NCBI GenBank assembly: GCA_029027265.1
Contig: CP093061.1
Span: 1,922,001 to 1,986,000, forward strand
Source of the DNA: Sulfurospirillum_A sp029027265
Lineage (GTDB): Bacteria; Campylobacterota; Campylobacteria; Campylobacterales; Sulfurospirillaceae
Direction: 5' to 3'
Length of the DNA stretch: 64,000 nucleotides
Below, one piece after another: positions 8,956 through 17,719 of the stretch; positions within the stretch are counted from its first letter, which is position 1, and every line of letters begins with the position of its first letter. The position numbers and the translations under genes were made by a program. Under the pieces are notes generated by a model. That model was not told where the DNA came from, made no database searches, and saw only the letters and a program-made list of their open reading frames with translations.

Positions 8956-9430
8956 TTACTGTTTTACTTATGAAAGATAACAACTCTTTTATAGAGTGTT
9001 TTTGAGTTCTTGCACAAACTTTTGCATTTGCTTCACAAATGTAGCACTTACGTGGTGTTAATCGTGAAAGTATTTGTCTATTTTTATTAATCACATCTAT
9101 ATCCATAAACCGACCAAGTGGATGACTCTCTTCAGCCTTACATGTAAGAGTTTTTAACTTCTGTGCATCAACTTGAAAAGCCCATAAAGCTTCGTAACCA
9201 GTCTCTTTACATGTAGAAGATTTTTCGTACACTTTTAGTCCAAAGTTTTCTATCTCTTTAAGAGCTATTTCATAAATATACTTTGCATCATTACTATCTT
9301 TTTTAGCTCCAGGAATGTTAATAGTAAGACTTAAAACAGCAGAATTATATTTTTCACATAACTCCCACTGTCTTTTTTGTCTTAGTTCTCTACTTGCAAG
9401 AACTCTAGTCAGCCAATTGATAGACTTCAT
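8933..9430 (-). CDS. citX: Apo-citrate lyase phosphoribosyl-dephospho-CoA transferase (CitX)
   Basis: A 165-residue CitX, the enzyme that attaches the prosthetic group to the acyl carrier subunit CitD. The motif GRFMDIDVI and the cysteine-rich segment RKCYICEANAKVCART followed by H are the conserved CitX features. It overlaps citF by 26 bp at its start and citG by 23 bp at its end. Here CitX and CitG are separate proteins; in some bacteria they are fused. Confidence 0.92.
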   Translation of the reverse strand: MKSINWLTRVLASRELRQKRQWELCEKYNSAVLSLTINIPGAKKDSNDAKYIYEIALKEIENFGLKVYEKSSTCKETGYEALWAFQVDAQKLKTLTCKAEESHPLGRFMDIDVINKNRQILSRLTPRKCYICEANAKVCARTQKHSIKELLSFISKTVNDYKLSL

Positions 9431-10859
9431 CTATTATTGACCCATCTCTATATCTGATTTGTGCTACAACTTTGTCAGTATACTTTATAGCTTTTGGTTG
9501 TCCACAGAGCTTGATAGCTCTCTCATGAAGCTCTTGTATATCGACTATAATAAGTCCTGCTTTTTTTAGCCTTTTTTTAAGCTCAACATTTCTAGGATGA
9601 ACGGCAATACCTTGGTCAGTTACTACAACATCTACACTATCACCAGGAGTTACAATGGTATTAACTCTGCTTCTTATAGTTGGAATTCTACCACGAGTAA
9701 GAGGTGCAACTATAATAGAGAGTTTCGCTTCAGCCGCAGTATCACAATGCCCTCCACTTGCCCCTCTTAAAATGCCTTTTGAACCAGTTAAAACATTGAC
9801 ATTAAAGTTTACATCTATTTCTAAAGCACTTAAAACAACTACATCAAGTTGCTTGATTGTTGCTCCTTTTGAGCTTGGATTTGCATACTCATTGGCACTT
9901 ATCTCAATATGATTTGGATTTTCACCAAGTGATTTTGCTGCAAACTCATCAAAGCTTTGAACATCTATGAGTTTTTCTATAAGATTATTTTTAAGCATAT
10001 ATACCATAGTCCCAGTAATCCCACCCATTCCAAAACTTGCTTTTATATTTTTCTTCTCCATCTTTTCAGCAAGAAAAATAGTAGTTGCCAAAGACGAGCC
10101 ACCAGTTCCTGTTTGAAGAGAGTAGCCATTTTTAAATAGACCAGAATTTTCTATAACACGAGCTGTTCTTCTTGCGAGTAAAAGCTCTTTAGGATTTGTT
10201 GTCATCCTTGTTGCTCCCTCACCTATTTTACTTGGGTCACCAACTTCATCGACCATAACAATTGCATCAACTTGGTCTTGTGAAATAGAAGCAGGAGTAT
10301 TTGGAAAAGGCTCAAGTGTTTCACTAAGCATAATTACATATTTCGCATAATGAGCATCACTCATAGCATATCCTAATGAACCACACTGTGAACGACCTTT
10401 AGAACCTGTTGCATTACCAAACTTATCAATACAGGGAACACCAATAAATGCAACATCTATTTTAAGTTCTCCACTTTGAAGAATATGAACACGACCACCA
10501 TGAGAGTGAACTTGAACTGGTTTTTCCATAAGTCCATGACTAATTGCCTTTCCTAGTTTACTTCTTAGTCCTGAAGTATATATCTGCGTTACCACTCCAC
10601 TTTTTATATGCTCTATAACCTCATCATGCACGGAAGCTAAAGAACTTGGAGCCAAACACAAATCTTTAAAACCCATAGAAGCAATAACATTCATAACATT
10701 ATTCAAAACCTTATCACCGCCACGAAAAGCATGATGAAAAGAGATAGTCATACTATCACTTAGACCAGAGCGTTTTATGCTCTCTTCAATGCTTGCACAT
10801 ATCTTTGAATCTCTATTCGCTAGAATTTTATTTTTATCTATTTTTTCATATCTACTCAT
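9405..10859 (-). CDS. citF: Citrate lyase alpha subunit
   Basis: A subunit of about 484 residues acting as the acyl-carrier transferase: it exchanges acetyl on CitD for citryl. Family marks include SFHHAFRGGDKVLNNVM near the N-terminus, TGGSSLATTIFLAEKM, and the C-terminal VVTDQGIAVHPRN typical of CoA-transferase-like folds. I prefer ATG 10859 to ATG 10862 because AGGAG then lies six rather than three bases upstream. It overlaps citE by 8 bp. Slightly shorter than many family members (about 500-510). Confidence 0.94.
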   Translation of the reverse strand: MSRYEKIDKNKILANRDSKICASIEESIKRSGLSDSMTISFHHAFRGGDKVLNNVMNVIASMGFKDLCLAPSSLASVHDEVIEHIKSGVVTQIYTSGLRSKLGKAISHGLMEKPVQVHSHGGRVHILQSGELKIDVAFIGVPCIDKFGNATGSKGRSQCGSLGYAMSDAHYAKYVIMLSETLEPFPNTPASISQDQVDAIVMVDEVGDPSKIGEGATRMTTNPKELLLARRTARVIENSGLFKNGYSLQTGTGGSSLATTIFLAEKMEKKNIKASFGMGGITGTMVYMLKNNLIEKLIDVQSFDEFAAKSLGENPNHIEISANEYANPSSKGATIKQLDVVVLSALEIDVNFNVNVLTGSKGILRGASGGHCDTAAEAKLSIIVAPLTRGRIPTIRSRVNTIVTPGDSVDVVVTDQGIAVHPRNVELKKRLKKAGLIIVDIQELHERAIKLCGQPKAIKYTDKVVAQIRYRDGSIIDEVYQLAD

Positions 10860-11739
10860 CATTTTCTCCTACCAAGCCAGATGCTTTTGCAAGTTCTAGT
10901 GTAAACTCTGCTCGTGCTATTATGGGAGCATCTACCATCTTTCCATCAATTGATACTACACCTAAGCCATTTTTCTCAGCCTGCTGAGCAGCTTCAACTA
11001 CTTCATAAGCCCAATCTATTTCTTTTTCACTTGGGGCATATATATCGTGTAGTATAGAAATTTGATTTGGGTTTACTAGTGATTTACCATCAAAACCTAA
11101 ACCTTTTACATAGTTTACTTCTTTTATAAATCCCTCTTTATCTCTAACGTCTGGAAAAACAGAATCAAAAGCCTGTATCTTTGCAGCCCTTGCCGCTAAA
11201 AGTATTTGAGACCTTGCTCCAGTTAACTCAGCTCCCTCTTTTGTTCTTTGTGTTCGCAAATCTCTTACATAATCTTCCGCACCTAAAGCAATTCCCATAA
11301 GTCTATTACTACATCTTGCTATTTGAACTGCATTTACTACACCCTCAGCACTCTCTATCGCTGCTAAAAGTTTTGTTTTTTTAGTTCTTCCTATCTCTTT
11401 CTCAATCTTCTCAATAGCATTTTGCATATCTAAAACATCATCTACGGTATCAGTTTTTGGCAGTCTTATTATATCTGCTCCACCTCTTATGGCCGCTTGT
11501 AAATCAAGAGGTCCAAAAACCGAATCAAGTGGATTTACACGAACAGCAGTCTCTATATCATTGTAAGTAAAATGTTGCAAAGCATGATATACCATAAGCC
11601 TTGCCGTATCTTTCTCACTAAGTGCAACAGAATCTTCCAAGTCGAACATCACAGTATCAGGTCTATACACAAAGGCACTTGTTACCATAGCTGTATTTGC
11701 ACCAGGAACAAAAAGCATACTTCTTCTAAACTTCATCAT
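10852..11739 (-). CDS. citE: Citrate lyase beta subunit (citryl-ACP lyase)
   Basis: A 295-residue HpcH/HpaI-type aldolase that cleaves citryl-ACP to oxaloacetate and acetyl-ACP. It opens with KFRRSMLFVPGAN, then VMFDLEDSV, and has the metal-site acids in LLAAIESAEGV and GAEDYVRDL. GGGAGGAG lies five bases before ATG 11739, which beats the upstream TTG. The start overlaps the citD stop (ATGATGA). Confidence 0.95.
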   Translation of the reverse strand: MMKFRRSMLFVPGANTAMVTSAFVYRPDTVMFDLEDSVALSEKDTARLMVYHALQHFTYNDIETAVRVNPLDSVFGPLDLQAAIRGGADIIRLPKTDTVDDVLDMQNAIEKIEKEIGRTKKTKLLAAIESAEGVVNAVQIARCSNRLMGIALGAEDYVRDLRTQRTKEGAELTGARSQILLAARAAKIQAFDSVFPDVRDKEGFIKEVNYVKGLGFDGKSLVNPNQISILHDIYAPSEKEIDWAYEVVEAAQQAEKNGLGVVSIDGKMVDAPIIARAEFTLELAKASGLVGENDE

Positions 11740-12023
11740 GACAACTCCTCCCAACTAGGCTCAGTTCCACAAGCTCTATAAACGGCAGCTTGAAGTCTTG
11801 CTTTTATTACAAAATCAAGTGCACCCTTGTCTTGTATCTTTACATGCACCCCACTTATATTCATCTTTTTTAGAGTATTTAGAACAAGCTCTTCTATCAT
11901 GTCATCATATAGCTCAGCTACACTGCTTTGTAACTCTATCTTTACTATGTCTTCTTCTATTGGGTTTATTTGAATATATACATCACTAGATTCTAAAGTC
12001 CCCGCATGAGCACTATTTATCAT
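11736..12023 (-). CDS. citD: Citrate lyase acyl carrier protein (gamma subunit)
   Basis: A 95-residue CitD. The prosthetic group attachment site is the serine at residue 14 in AGTLESSDV, at the same place as in characterised citrate lyases. The rest (VQSSVAELYDD-like segment, then a helical C-terminus) fits the family. It overlaps citC by 11 bp and citE by 4 bp. CitX and CitG, encoded downstream, would supply and attach its cofactor. Confidence 0.94.
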   Translation of the reverse strand: MINSAHAGTLESSDVYIQINPIEEDIVKIELQSSVAELYDDMIEELVLNTLKKMNISGVHVKIQDKGALDFVIKARLQAAVYRACGTEPSWEELS

Positions 12024-13035
12024 TAAAAATTCCTTGCATTAAAAATTCATAAGTTGTTGAAGGCACTATACTTGCCAACTCTTTATAGTTCTTTTCTTTT
12101 AATAACGCTCTTACACGTGAAGCAGAAATGGGTTTGTCTGCAAACTCTACTCTTTGTACTTCTACTACTTCTATAGGTGCTGTTCTACCACTTTTGTCTG
12201 CTAAAATTTTCTTCATGTTTTTGTTATAGTTATTAGTCACTTTACAATATGGCTCAGTTCCAACAAACCTATGAGTAATTCCCAAGTATGGGGCTAACTG
12301 ATTCCTAAAAACATTTAAATCTAATTTTGCATGAAGCTCATTTACTTGCCCCTTATCTTTTATAAAATAAGTCGGAAAAGTAGCTTTTGAAATTATATAG
12401 TCTGAGCCTTCGTGAAGTGTTACGTTCTTTAGATGAGATATCCCTTTTTTAATAAGCTCAATCCTATCAGCAAACTTAAATTCACTAGCATCTTCACGAA
12501 CCACAAACAGATGAAGCCAATCAGAACGCCTACTCGCTTCTTCAACAAGATAGAGATGTCCTTTTGTAAAAGGATTTGCATTCATTACAATAGTTCCAAT
12601 TACATCACCATCTTTTTTTAGGCTTAAGAGCTTTTTTTGATAATTTTGAAGATTTTTTGTGTTTTCCATCAAAATAATCTCACCATCACACTCTTCAATA
12701 AGTTTAAAACCACAATCTCTAAAAAACTCTATATTTTTAGGAGTACTAAATAAAAATAGTTCTTTTCTATCTCTAACCAATGCAGCATTCAAAAGATGAG
12801 TAACTACTTTGAGTATCAACCCTTGACCACGCCTGTTAGTATCAACGGCTATACACTTAAGAACTTTACCAGCAAGCCCTCCACAAGCTATCATCTCATC
12901 TTCATCTTTAATTGTTACAAAGATTTCAATATCAGGTGACATATCTAACTCATTTTTATCTAAAAACTCTTCGACTTTTGTAACACGCCTTGTGTTGCCA
13001 CTATCAAATTCTGAAACACTAATAGTTGAATTCAT
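12013..13035 (-). CDS. citC: Citrate lyase ligase (acetate:SH-citrate lyase ligase)
   Basis: A 340-residue CitC, which acetylates the prosthetic group thiol with ATP and acetate to activate the lyase. It has a GNAT-like N-terminal domain (VDTNRRGQGLILKVV) and a nucleotidyltransferase C-terminal domain with the HxGH-type site MNANPFTKGHLYLVEEA and later ISASRVR. AGGGG lies five bases before ATG 13035, so this start is preferred over ATG 13053. First gene of citCDEFXG, so the promoter should lie in 13036-13190. Confidence 0.95.
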   Translation of the reverse strand: MNSTISVSEFDSGNTRRVTKVEEFLDKNELDMSPDIEIFVTIKDEDEMIACGGLAGKVLKCIAVDTNRRGQGLILKVVTHLLNAALVRDRKELFLFSTPKNIEFFRDCGFKLIEECDGEIILMENTKNLQNYQKKLLSLKKDGDVIGTIVMNANPFTKGHLYLVEEASRRSDWLHLFVVREDASEFKFADRIELIKKGISHLKNVTLHEGSDYIISKATFPTYFIKDKGQVNELHAKLDLNVFRNQLAPYLGITHRFVGTEPYCKVTNNYNKNMKKILADKSGRTAPIEVVEVQRVEFADKPISASRVRALLKEKNYKELASIVPSTTYEFLMQGIFNDK

Positions 13036-13194
13036 TTTGTCCCCTATGTACACACTTTGGGGAATTATAGCAGTTATTACTTTTATAAATATTAAAGTTT
13101 TCTTAAGTAGTTTTAAATGGTATTTTGATCTGTTTTGGTTTTAATATTTCTATAAAGTTAGAGAACTTTTGACATAAGTTTTATTACGATTGTT
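13036..13194 (-). promoter_or_regulatory. Upstream region of the cit operon
   Basis: About 160 AT-rich bases before citC with no gene. It should contain the operon promoter and perhaps regulator sites. I could not pick a confident -35/-10 pair or operator. Confidence 0.4.
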
Positions 13195-13238
13195 TAATAA
13201 GCTACATGTAAAGAATTTTCTTTACATGTAGCTTATTA
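13195..13238 (-). terminator. Perfect 20-bp inverted repeat carrying two TACATGTA cores
   Basis: Arms 13195-13214 and 13219-13238 are perfectly complementary, with a 4-base loop. Each arm carries TACATGTA (13203-13210, 13223-13230). It begins directly after the stop codon of a truncated leftward gene (13239-13384), so it most likely is that gene's old terminator, though the T run after it is weak. It could also be a protein-binding dyad. Confidence 0.65.
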
Positions 13239-13384
13239 CTATTTTTGTAAATTTGTCTCAAATTTACCTTTGCACACTGTATTGTAGTACTTACCTACAA
13301 TTAAGTCATTTGACATTTTGACTTCTATTTCAATTTCTCCTCTATTAACACATTTACTTTCATTAGTTGCTATAAAAGTTTATA
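13239..13384 (-). pseudogene. C-terminal remnant of an unknown gene, cut by an IS3 element
   Basis: The minus strand reads about 45 residues without a stop (including ESKCVNRGEIEIEVKM and GKYYNTVCKGKFE) up to a TAG at 13239-13241, directly next to the hairpin terminator. The upstream side stops at TGCCCC (13385), which looks like the end of the IS3 element. The two cysteines and beta-rich look suggest a small exported protein, but I do not recognise it. Confidence 0.5.
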
Positions 13385-13779
13385 ATGCCCCTAAAATCAA
13401 AGACAATAATTCAGAAAGATTAATTTTCAAATAAGTTAAAATGATATAAATAATGGAGGTGAATTATGAGTAGAAGAAAAGGACAAATATATAGTGCCGA
13501 ACAAAAAACAAGAATAGTTTTAGAGCTGCTAAAAGAAGAACAAACAACAAGTCAAATAGCATCTAAATATAAAATCACATCACAATCTTTAAGTAAATGG
13601 AAACAACAGTTTCTAAATAATGCATCACTTGCATTCGATGTAGGAGGAGTAACTAAAACTTACCTAGATGAGATAGAAGAGTTAAAGAGTGAGAATGATG
13701 GTTTAGCTAAAGCACTAGGTAAAGCTACAATAAAAGTAGAGTTTGTTGAAAAAAAGCTAAAGAGCTTGGACTTATGTAA
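13385..13779. mobile_element. Truncated IS3-family element (orfA end only)
   Basis: The left end appears to be TGCCCCTAAAATC at 13385, a plausible IS3-type TG terminus. Only orfA follows; the element is broken at 13779/13780 by the DDE transposase element, and no orfB sequence appears on its far side. The missing orfB was therefore lost by deletion, not just displaced by the insertion. Confidence 0.6.
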
Positions 13780-13783
13780 CTGA
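13466..13783 (+). CDS. IS3-family transposase OrfA, truncated at C-terminus
   Basis: A 105-residue OrfA with the helix-turn-helix (YSAEQKTRIVLELLKEE, then SQIASKYKITSQSLSKWKQQF) followed by a leucine-zipper-like helix (IEELKSENDGLAKALG). A good GGAGG site lies upstream. The last codons run into the inverted repeat of the next element, and the catalytic OrfB is absent, so no active transposase can be made from this copy. Confidence 0.8.
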   Translation: MSRRKGQIYSAEQKTRIVLELLKEEQTTSQIASKYKITSQSLSKWKQQFLNNASLAFDVGGVTKTYLDEIEELKSENDGLAKALGKATIKVEFVEKKLKSLDLCN

Positions 13784-14894
13784 CCTTACGCACCCTTCAA
13801 AAGTTGTAATTCTGAATAAGCCACCTGATTAGCTCTGATTAACAGTTTTGTTCTAATGGCAAAGTGGTTCATTTTATGTTTAATTTTCAAACATTCAAGC
13901 TTAAAAAAAGACAGCACTGATAAAAAGATATGATTACTTTGTGTTCGAATGATCTTTGTTGGTGATTTTGCTAAATCAATATTATGTTTAAGTGATTTAT
14001 GAAACTCTTCAACTTTCACCCTCAAGGGGGTACCCAGCCATCATTTTTCATAGATTGTTGAGATAGTGTCGCCATCAAGTGTGATATCACTACATATCAA
14101 ATTTAAAATACCTATACTTCCATCTTTGTTTGTAAAGACTCGGCGCACTATAATGACTTCTTTATCATAGCCCTTTAGATAGCCTCGTACTGATTGCTTA
14201 TCTGATAATTCCAGTTCATCTACCCTTGTGAACTTACCTGCATATTTATTCTCTAAACTTTTTGAAAAAAGACGATTACTTTTGAGTGCAGTAATAAACT
14301 CTTTTTTTTGTTTGGCTATAAATTCAAAGTTTTCTTTTGCTCCAAACCAAGGACATAGTGAAATTTTAGTTGATTGTTAATAGCCACTTGAATCATATCT
14401 CTCATCAATTGATTTTTTGTAACTTCTGATGAACGTTTTACTTCTCTTGTTTTAATGTCACTAAACTGGATAGGTTTTTCTACGGTTTCAAAAGCTACTG
14501 GAATTGATACTTCATTACTGTAGTACAAAGCATTGAGCATATTGATACCTCGAACAGATTTACCTACTGTATGATCAAAGTGCCAGCACATGATATCACT
14601 CTCATCTGTCCACTTTTTCTCTTGAATTGTATCATCAAAGATAAGACATGCTTCTTCACTCTGTATCTCTCTTACTGTTCTTTTAACTTGTCTCCATAAA
14701 TCTTTTGAAGTAAATTCATTTTTTGATAAGAACCGTGTTATCTAATCATGACTTACTGAACCATTTGTCATTGATGACAACCCTGTTGCTGTAGCGTAAC
14801 CACTACCGCTTATTAAATAATCTGTATAGAGTTCTATGTGATTTATTTTCATGCAACTTTTAAAGCAACTTTGATTCCTTGTGCGTAAGGTCAG
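13780..14894. mobile_element. 1.1-kb DDE insertion sequence with perfect 14-bp inverted repeats
   Basis: CTGACCTTACGCAC at 13780-13793 is matched exactly by its reverse complement at 14881-14894. One transposase gene, now dead, fills the interior on the minus strand. I saw no convincing target duplication, and the two flanks (IS3 orfA on the left, an unrelated minus-strand fragment on the right) do not belong together. That points to recombination or deletion after insertion. Confidence 0.85.
13786..14852 (-). pseudogene. Inactivated DDE transposase of the 13780-14894 element
   Basis: Reading from ATG 14852 gives about 36 residues and then an in-frame TAG at 14742-14744 (within SHD*ITRF). 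Further on, the frame breaks near 14345, where YVL should continue into PWFGAKENFEFI in another frame. It breaks again near 14030, where IYEK is followed by a stop before RVKVEEFHKSLK. The segments RVRxE/EEFHKS, LAKSPTKIIRTQSNHIF and LKIKHKMNHFAI are typical of a DDE transposase C-terminus. At least three independent lesions show long decay. The family (IS4/IS701-like) is a guess. Confidence 0.8.
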
Positions 14895-15225
14895 GTACTC
14901 AATATGCTTTTGTCACAAATAAACTCTTTTTCAGGTTGCCATTTTTTAGTTTTAATATCTTCAAATAATACTTCTTTAAATAGTCTTGCTAATCTCTTTT
15001 TAAAAGATTCATCTTTTACTGAAGATAAAAGCTTTACAAACTTCGCATAATTATCCTCATATAAAATTATTTTAAATACTTCTAAGTAACTTAGAGAGCT
15101 ACTGTGAACTTTTTCTAAGCTATCTCTTAGTATTTGAATAAAATTGATTGTATCAAATGGCTCTAAGCTTTTTTCAGTTTCAAAAAATTGTAGCTGTTTT
15201 CCTTTTGTATTTATTGGCTCAAACC
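14895..15225 (-). pseudogene. Unrecognised gene fragment trapped between two insertion sequences
   Basis: The minus strand is open for all 110 codons with no stop and no start. Visible stretches include KGKQLQFFETEKSLEPF, TINFIQILRDSLEKVH and KWQPEKEFICDKSIL. Both ends are IS borders (15226 and 14894). It may be the far part of the gene interrupted at 16465 or of another gene of the same restriction locus, but I could not match it to a family. Confidence 0.5.
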
Positions 15226-15253
15226 TGTAAGACTCCCCTTAAACCAATCAAGC

Positions 15254-16095
15254 TTAAACGGAATAATTCATCTCTAAATTGTACTTATTTAAATATTCAA
15301 TAGGACTTAACTTTCCTAAAACTGCATGTGGTCTATGATTATTATAGTCATCAATCCACTCTTTAACCATAGTTTTGACTTCATCAGAGTGTAAAACAGA
15401 TAAGCATTCTTGTGAAGCAAAGCGGTTACGAAGTAATCACTCTCTTTGAGAAAAAACTCTCTACGCATAGATCCATTAAATCTCTCAACTCTTGAGTTCT
15501 GAGTTGGGCATCCAGGTTGTATAAATTTGAGTTCAATATTGTGAATATAGCACCACATCTCAAGTTTATGAGATATGAACTCTGGACCATTATCTACTCT
15601 TATTGACTTAGGTTTTCCTCTAAAATCAATAGCTCTTTGAAGAGCTTGTATAACTTTTACAGCTGGTAATGAAGTTCCAACTTCAAACTCTATAAGTTCT
15701 CTATTAAACTCATCCATGATATTTAAGATACGATATCTTCTTCCACTATATAAAGAATCAGACATAAAGTCCATACTCCATTGCTCATTTGGTTCAAACA
15801 GGTCTTGTAGTGGTTGTTTTATCCTTTTTGGTATTCGTTTTTTACATCTTTTTTTAAAGTTTAGTCCCATAGCCTTATAGACACGATAAACTCTTTTATG
15901 ATTCCAGGCAAAGCCAAGTTTACGTAAGCGGTTAAAAAGCAGCCAGAAGCCATTTCTTGGGTGTTTATCAACTAACTTATTTATTGCATCTATTATCTCA
16001 CTATCATCTTTGATTCTTTTTTCATAATAATAAGATGATTTACTTAAATGTAGAACTTTACAAGCCTGAGTGATATTGATAGAAAAATCAATCAC
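15254..16095 (-). pseudogene. IS3 transposase OrfB with a frameshift near its C-terminus
   Basis: The integrase core is present: an HTH_21-type start (LSKSSYYYEKR, NGFWLLFNRLRKLG), the first catalytic D in EQWSMDFMSD, the second in RVDNGPEF and E in SRVERFNGSMRREF. After ESDYF (about 15,430-15,445) the frame shifts. The expected ending EWIDDYNNHRPHAVLGKLSP is found in another frame and ends at 15254. The long frame instead stops at 15316. OrfB is therefore probably inactive, though all three catalytic acids precede the break. Confidence 0.85.
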
Positions 16096-16130
16096 TATAT
16101 GTTTTACAATATCTCTTTTATCATCAGGCT

Positions 16131-16397
16131 TTAGAGCTTTTTTTCAATTACATCTTTTAGTGCTTCATTCATCAATGCCATATCTGCGTACATTTTTTTC
16201 AGTTTGGCATTTTCTCGTTCTAACTCTCTAAGTTTCTTGACATCTCCAGTTTCCATTCCATTGAACTTACGTTTCCACTTATAGTAGGTATCTTTACTTA
16301 CACCTTTAGTTCTTAGTGTTTCTACAACTGGTGCACCTTCTTCTATAGCTCTTAAAATCTCGACAATTTGCTTGTCTGTGAATTTACTCTTTCGCAT
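16131..16397 (-). CDS. IS3 transposase OrfA with programmed -1 frameshift site
   Basis: An 88-residue OrfA: helix-turn-helix (FTDKQIVEILRAIEEG, GVSKDTYYKWKRKF) and a leucine-zipper segment. Near its end the heptamer A AAA AAG (16137-16143 on the minus strand) is in the right phase for -1 slippage. Slipping gives EKKALKPDDKRDIV, which runs into OrfB as in IS3 OrfAB fusions. GGAGGG lies before the ATG. Confidence 0.88.
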   Translation of the reverse strand: MRKSKFTDKQIVEILRAIEEGAPVVETLRTKGVSKDTYYKWKRKFNGMETGDVKKLRELERENAKLKKMYADMALMNEALKDVIEKKL

Positions 16398-16465
16398 GAA
16401 CCCTCCTGATTTATTTTATCAGAATTATTCTATTTTAGATGGTTCAGTTTTTGGGGAGGCTTACA

Positions 16466-17715
16466 CTGCACTACCTGAACCTGCAAAAAAATCAAGAACT
16501 ATTATATTATCTTTTTTTATAGAGCCTATTAGTCTTTTTAAAAGTTTGAGTGGTTTTTTTTCCATTTTTAAAAGAAACTCCACCTTCCCCATCAAGCCCT
16601 GTCGTTTTAATATCTGACCAAAAATCTCCAACATGTTGAGTGAGATTATCTTCTGCAAAAATCATCTGTACTCTTGGTTTTTTTGAGTCTTTTGAAAATA
16701 TAGATTTTACAAAGTAAAGTAATCCTCTTGCTGATTTAACAAAAAATAATTCATTATTATTATATTCTTTTTTCTCTATAGCTAATCTATAAACAGAAGA
16801 TGAAGCAGTTGTCCTTGCAATTCTATATGAATTATCAAACAACCATTGTTCTTTATCTTTAGCAGTTATTTTTAACTCCTTTAGCTTTTTACTAACATTA
16901 ACCATTGATATATTTTAGATATTTTATCTACGGTTTTTATATCTTTATCAAGAATACTTTCTTTTTGAGATATTGTATCAATCAATTCTTTATCTTTTTT
17001 TGTAAACTTTTCTAAAAAAATATTATATTCATCATCCCAAGATTCTTTTGGGATTTTATCTAAATGTAAATTTCTAATTCCATCCATCTTAGCAATGATT
17101 ACATACTCTTTTAATTTTGGGATTGTCCCATTTTTTAATACTGCTCCCATTTTCAAACCACTAGCTTCACTCATTTTTACAGATATAGTTTTTATTTTAG
17201 ATTCTAAAAAATAATTTTCTAACAGTAGTAGTCTTGCATATTCATTATCATCAATACTTATAAATAAAACTCCTTCTTTAGTTAAAAGTTTCTTGGCTAA
17301 AGACAATCTTTTATCCATGAAAAACAGCCACTTTGAATGTCTATATCCGTCCTCTTTATCTACATAATCATCATTATATTTAAAATCTGTTTTTCCTGTT
17401 TTTTCATCTTTTGTACCTGATATTATAAGGAGGGTCAATATAAATAATATCTATCTTGTTTTTATGTGTGTATTGTAAGACTTGTAAGGCATGATAATTA
17501 TCACCCTCAATCAAGATATTTTTATTACTATCTCCATTGTCAAATCCAAAGTCTTTACCTTTTTTTACAAGGCATGGATAATATTCTCCATCATCTATGC
17601 CTTGTTCTCGCTCTCGTTCTTCCCAAACAAGACCAAATTTCTTTTTCTTCTTTAAATCAGTATTTTCTTTTTTAAGTTTTTGTATTTCTTTTTGTAATTT
17701 TTCTAAATCTGTCAT
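16466..17715 (-). pseudogene. mod: Type III restriction-modification methyltransferase (Mod), broken
   Basis: An adenine-N6 methyltransferase of the beta class, as in type III Mod. From ATG 17715: a coiled-coil N-terminus (LEKLQKEIQKLKKEN), LIEGDNYHALQVLQ, catalytic DPPYN, then the YRHSKWLFFMDKRL and LFISIDDNEYA segments, and finally LDFFAGSGSAV (SAM-binding). The frame breaks after DPPYN (about 17,420, one extra base), near 16,905, and at an A8 run (16554-16561) where seven A would restore NGKKPLKLLKRL. The IS3 element cuts the end. The target recognition domain is damaged and no intact res gene is seen. Confidence 0.85.
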
Positions 17716-17719
17716 TTTT

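Larger units (their letters stand above)
15226..16465. mobile_element. IS3-family insertion sequence in the type III methyltransferase gene
   Basis: Ends TGTAAGACTCCCC (from 15226) and, on the other strand, TGTAAGCCTCCCC (from 16465) form a 13-bp inverted repeat with one mismatch; further similarity (GAATAATTC) follows inward. It contains orfA and orfB on the minus strand. The right end lies just after the methyltransferase motif FAGSGSAV, so it cut that gene. No clear 3-4 bp duplication was found. Confidence 0.85.

Noticed and set aside
8182..13035. ATP-citrate lyase of the reductive TCA cycle
   Set aside because: The subunits are clearly CitD, CitE and CitF with CitC, CitX and CitG, which is the ATP-independent lyase.
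13770..14905. Target-site duplication around the 14-bp-ended IS
   Set aside because: The flanking bases do not match over any convincing length.
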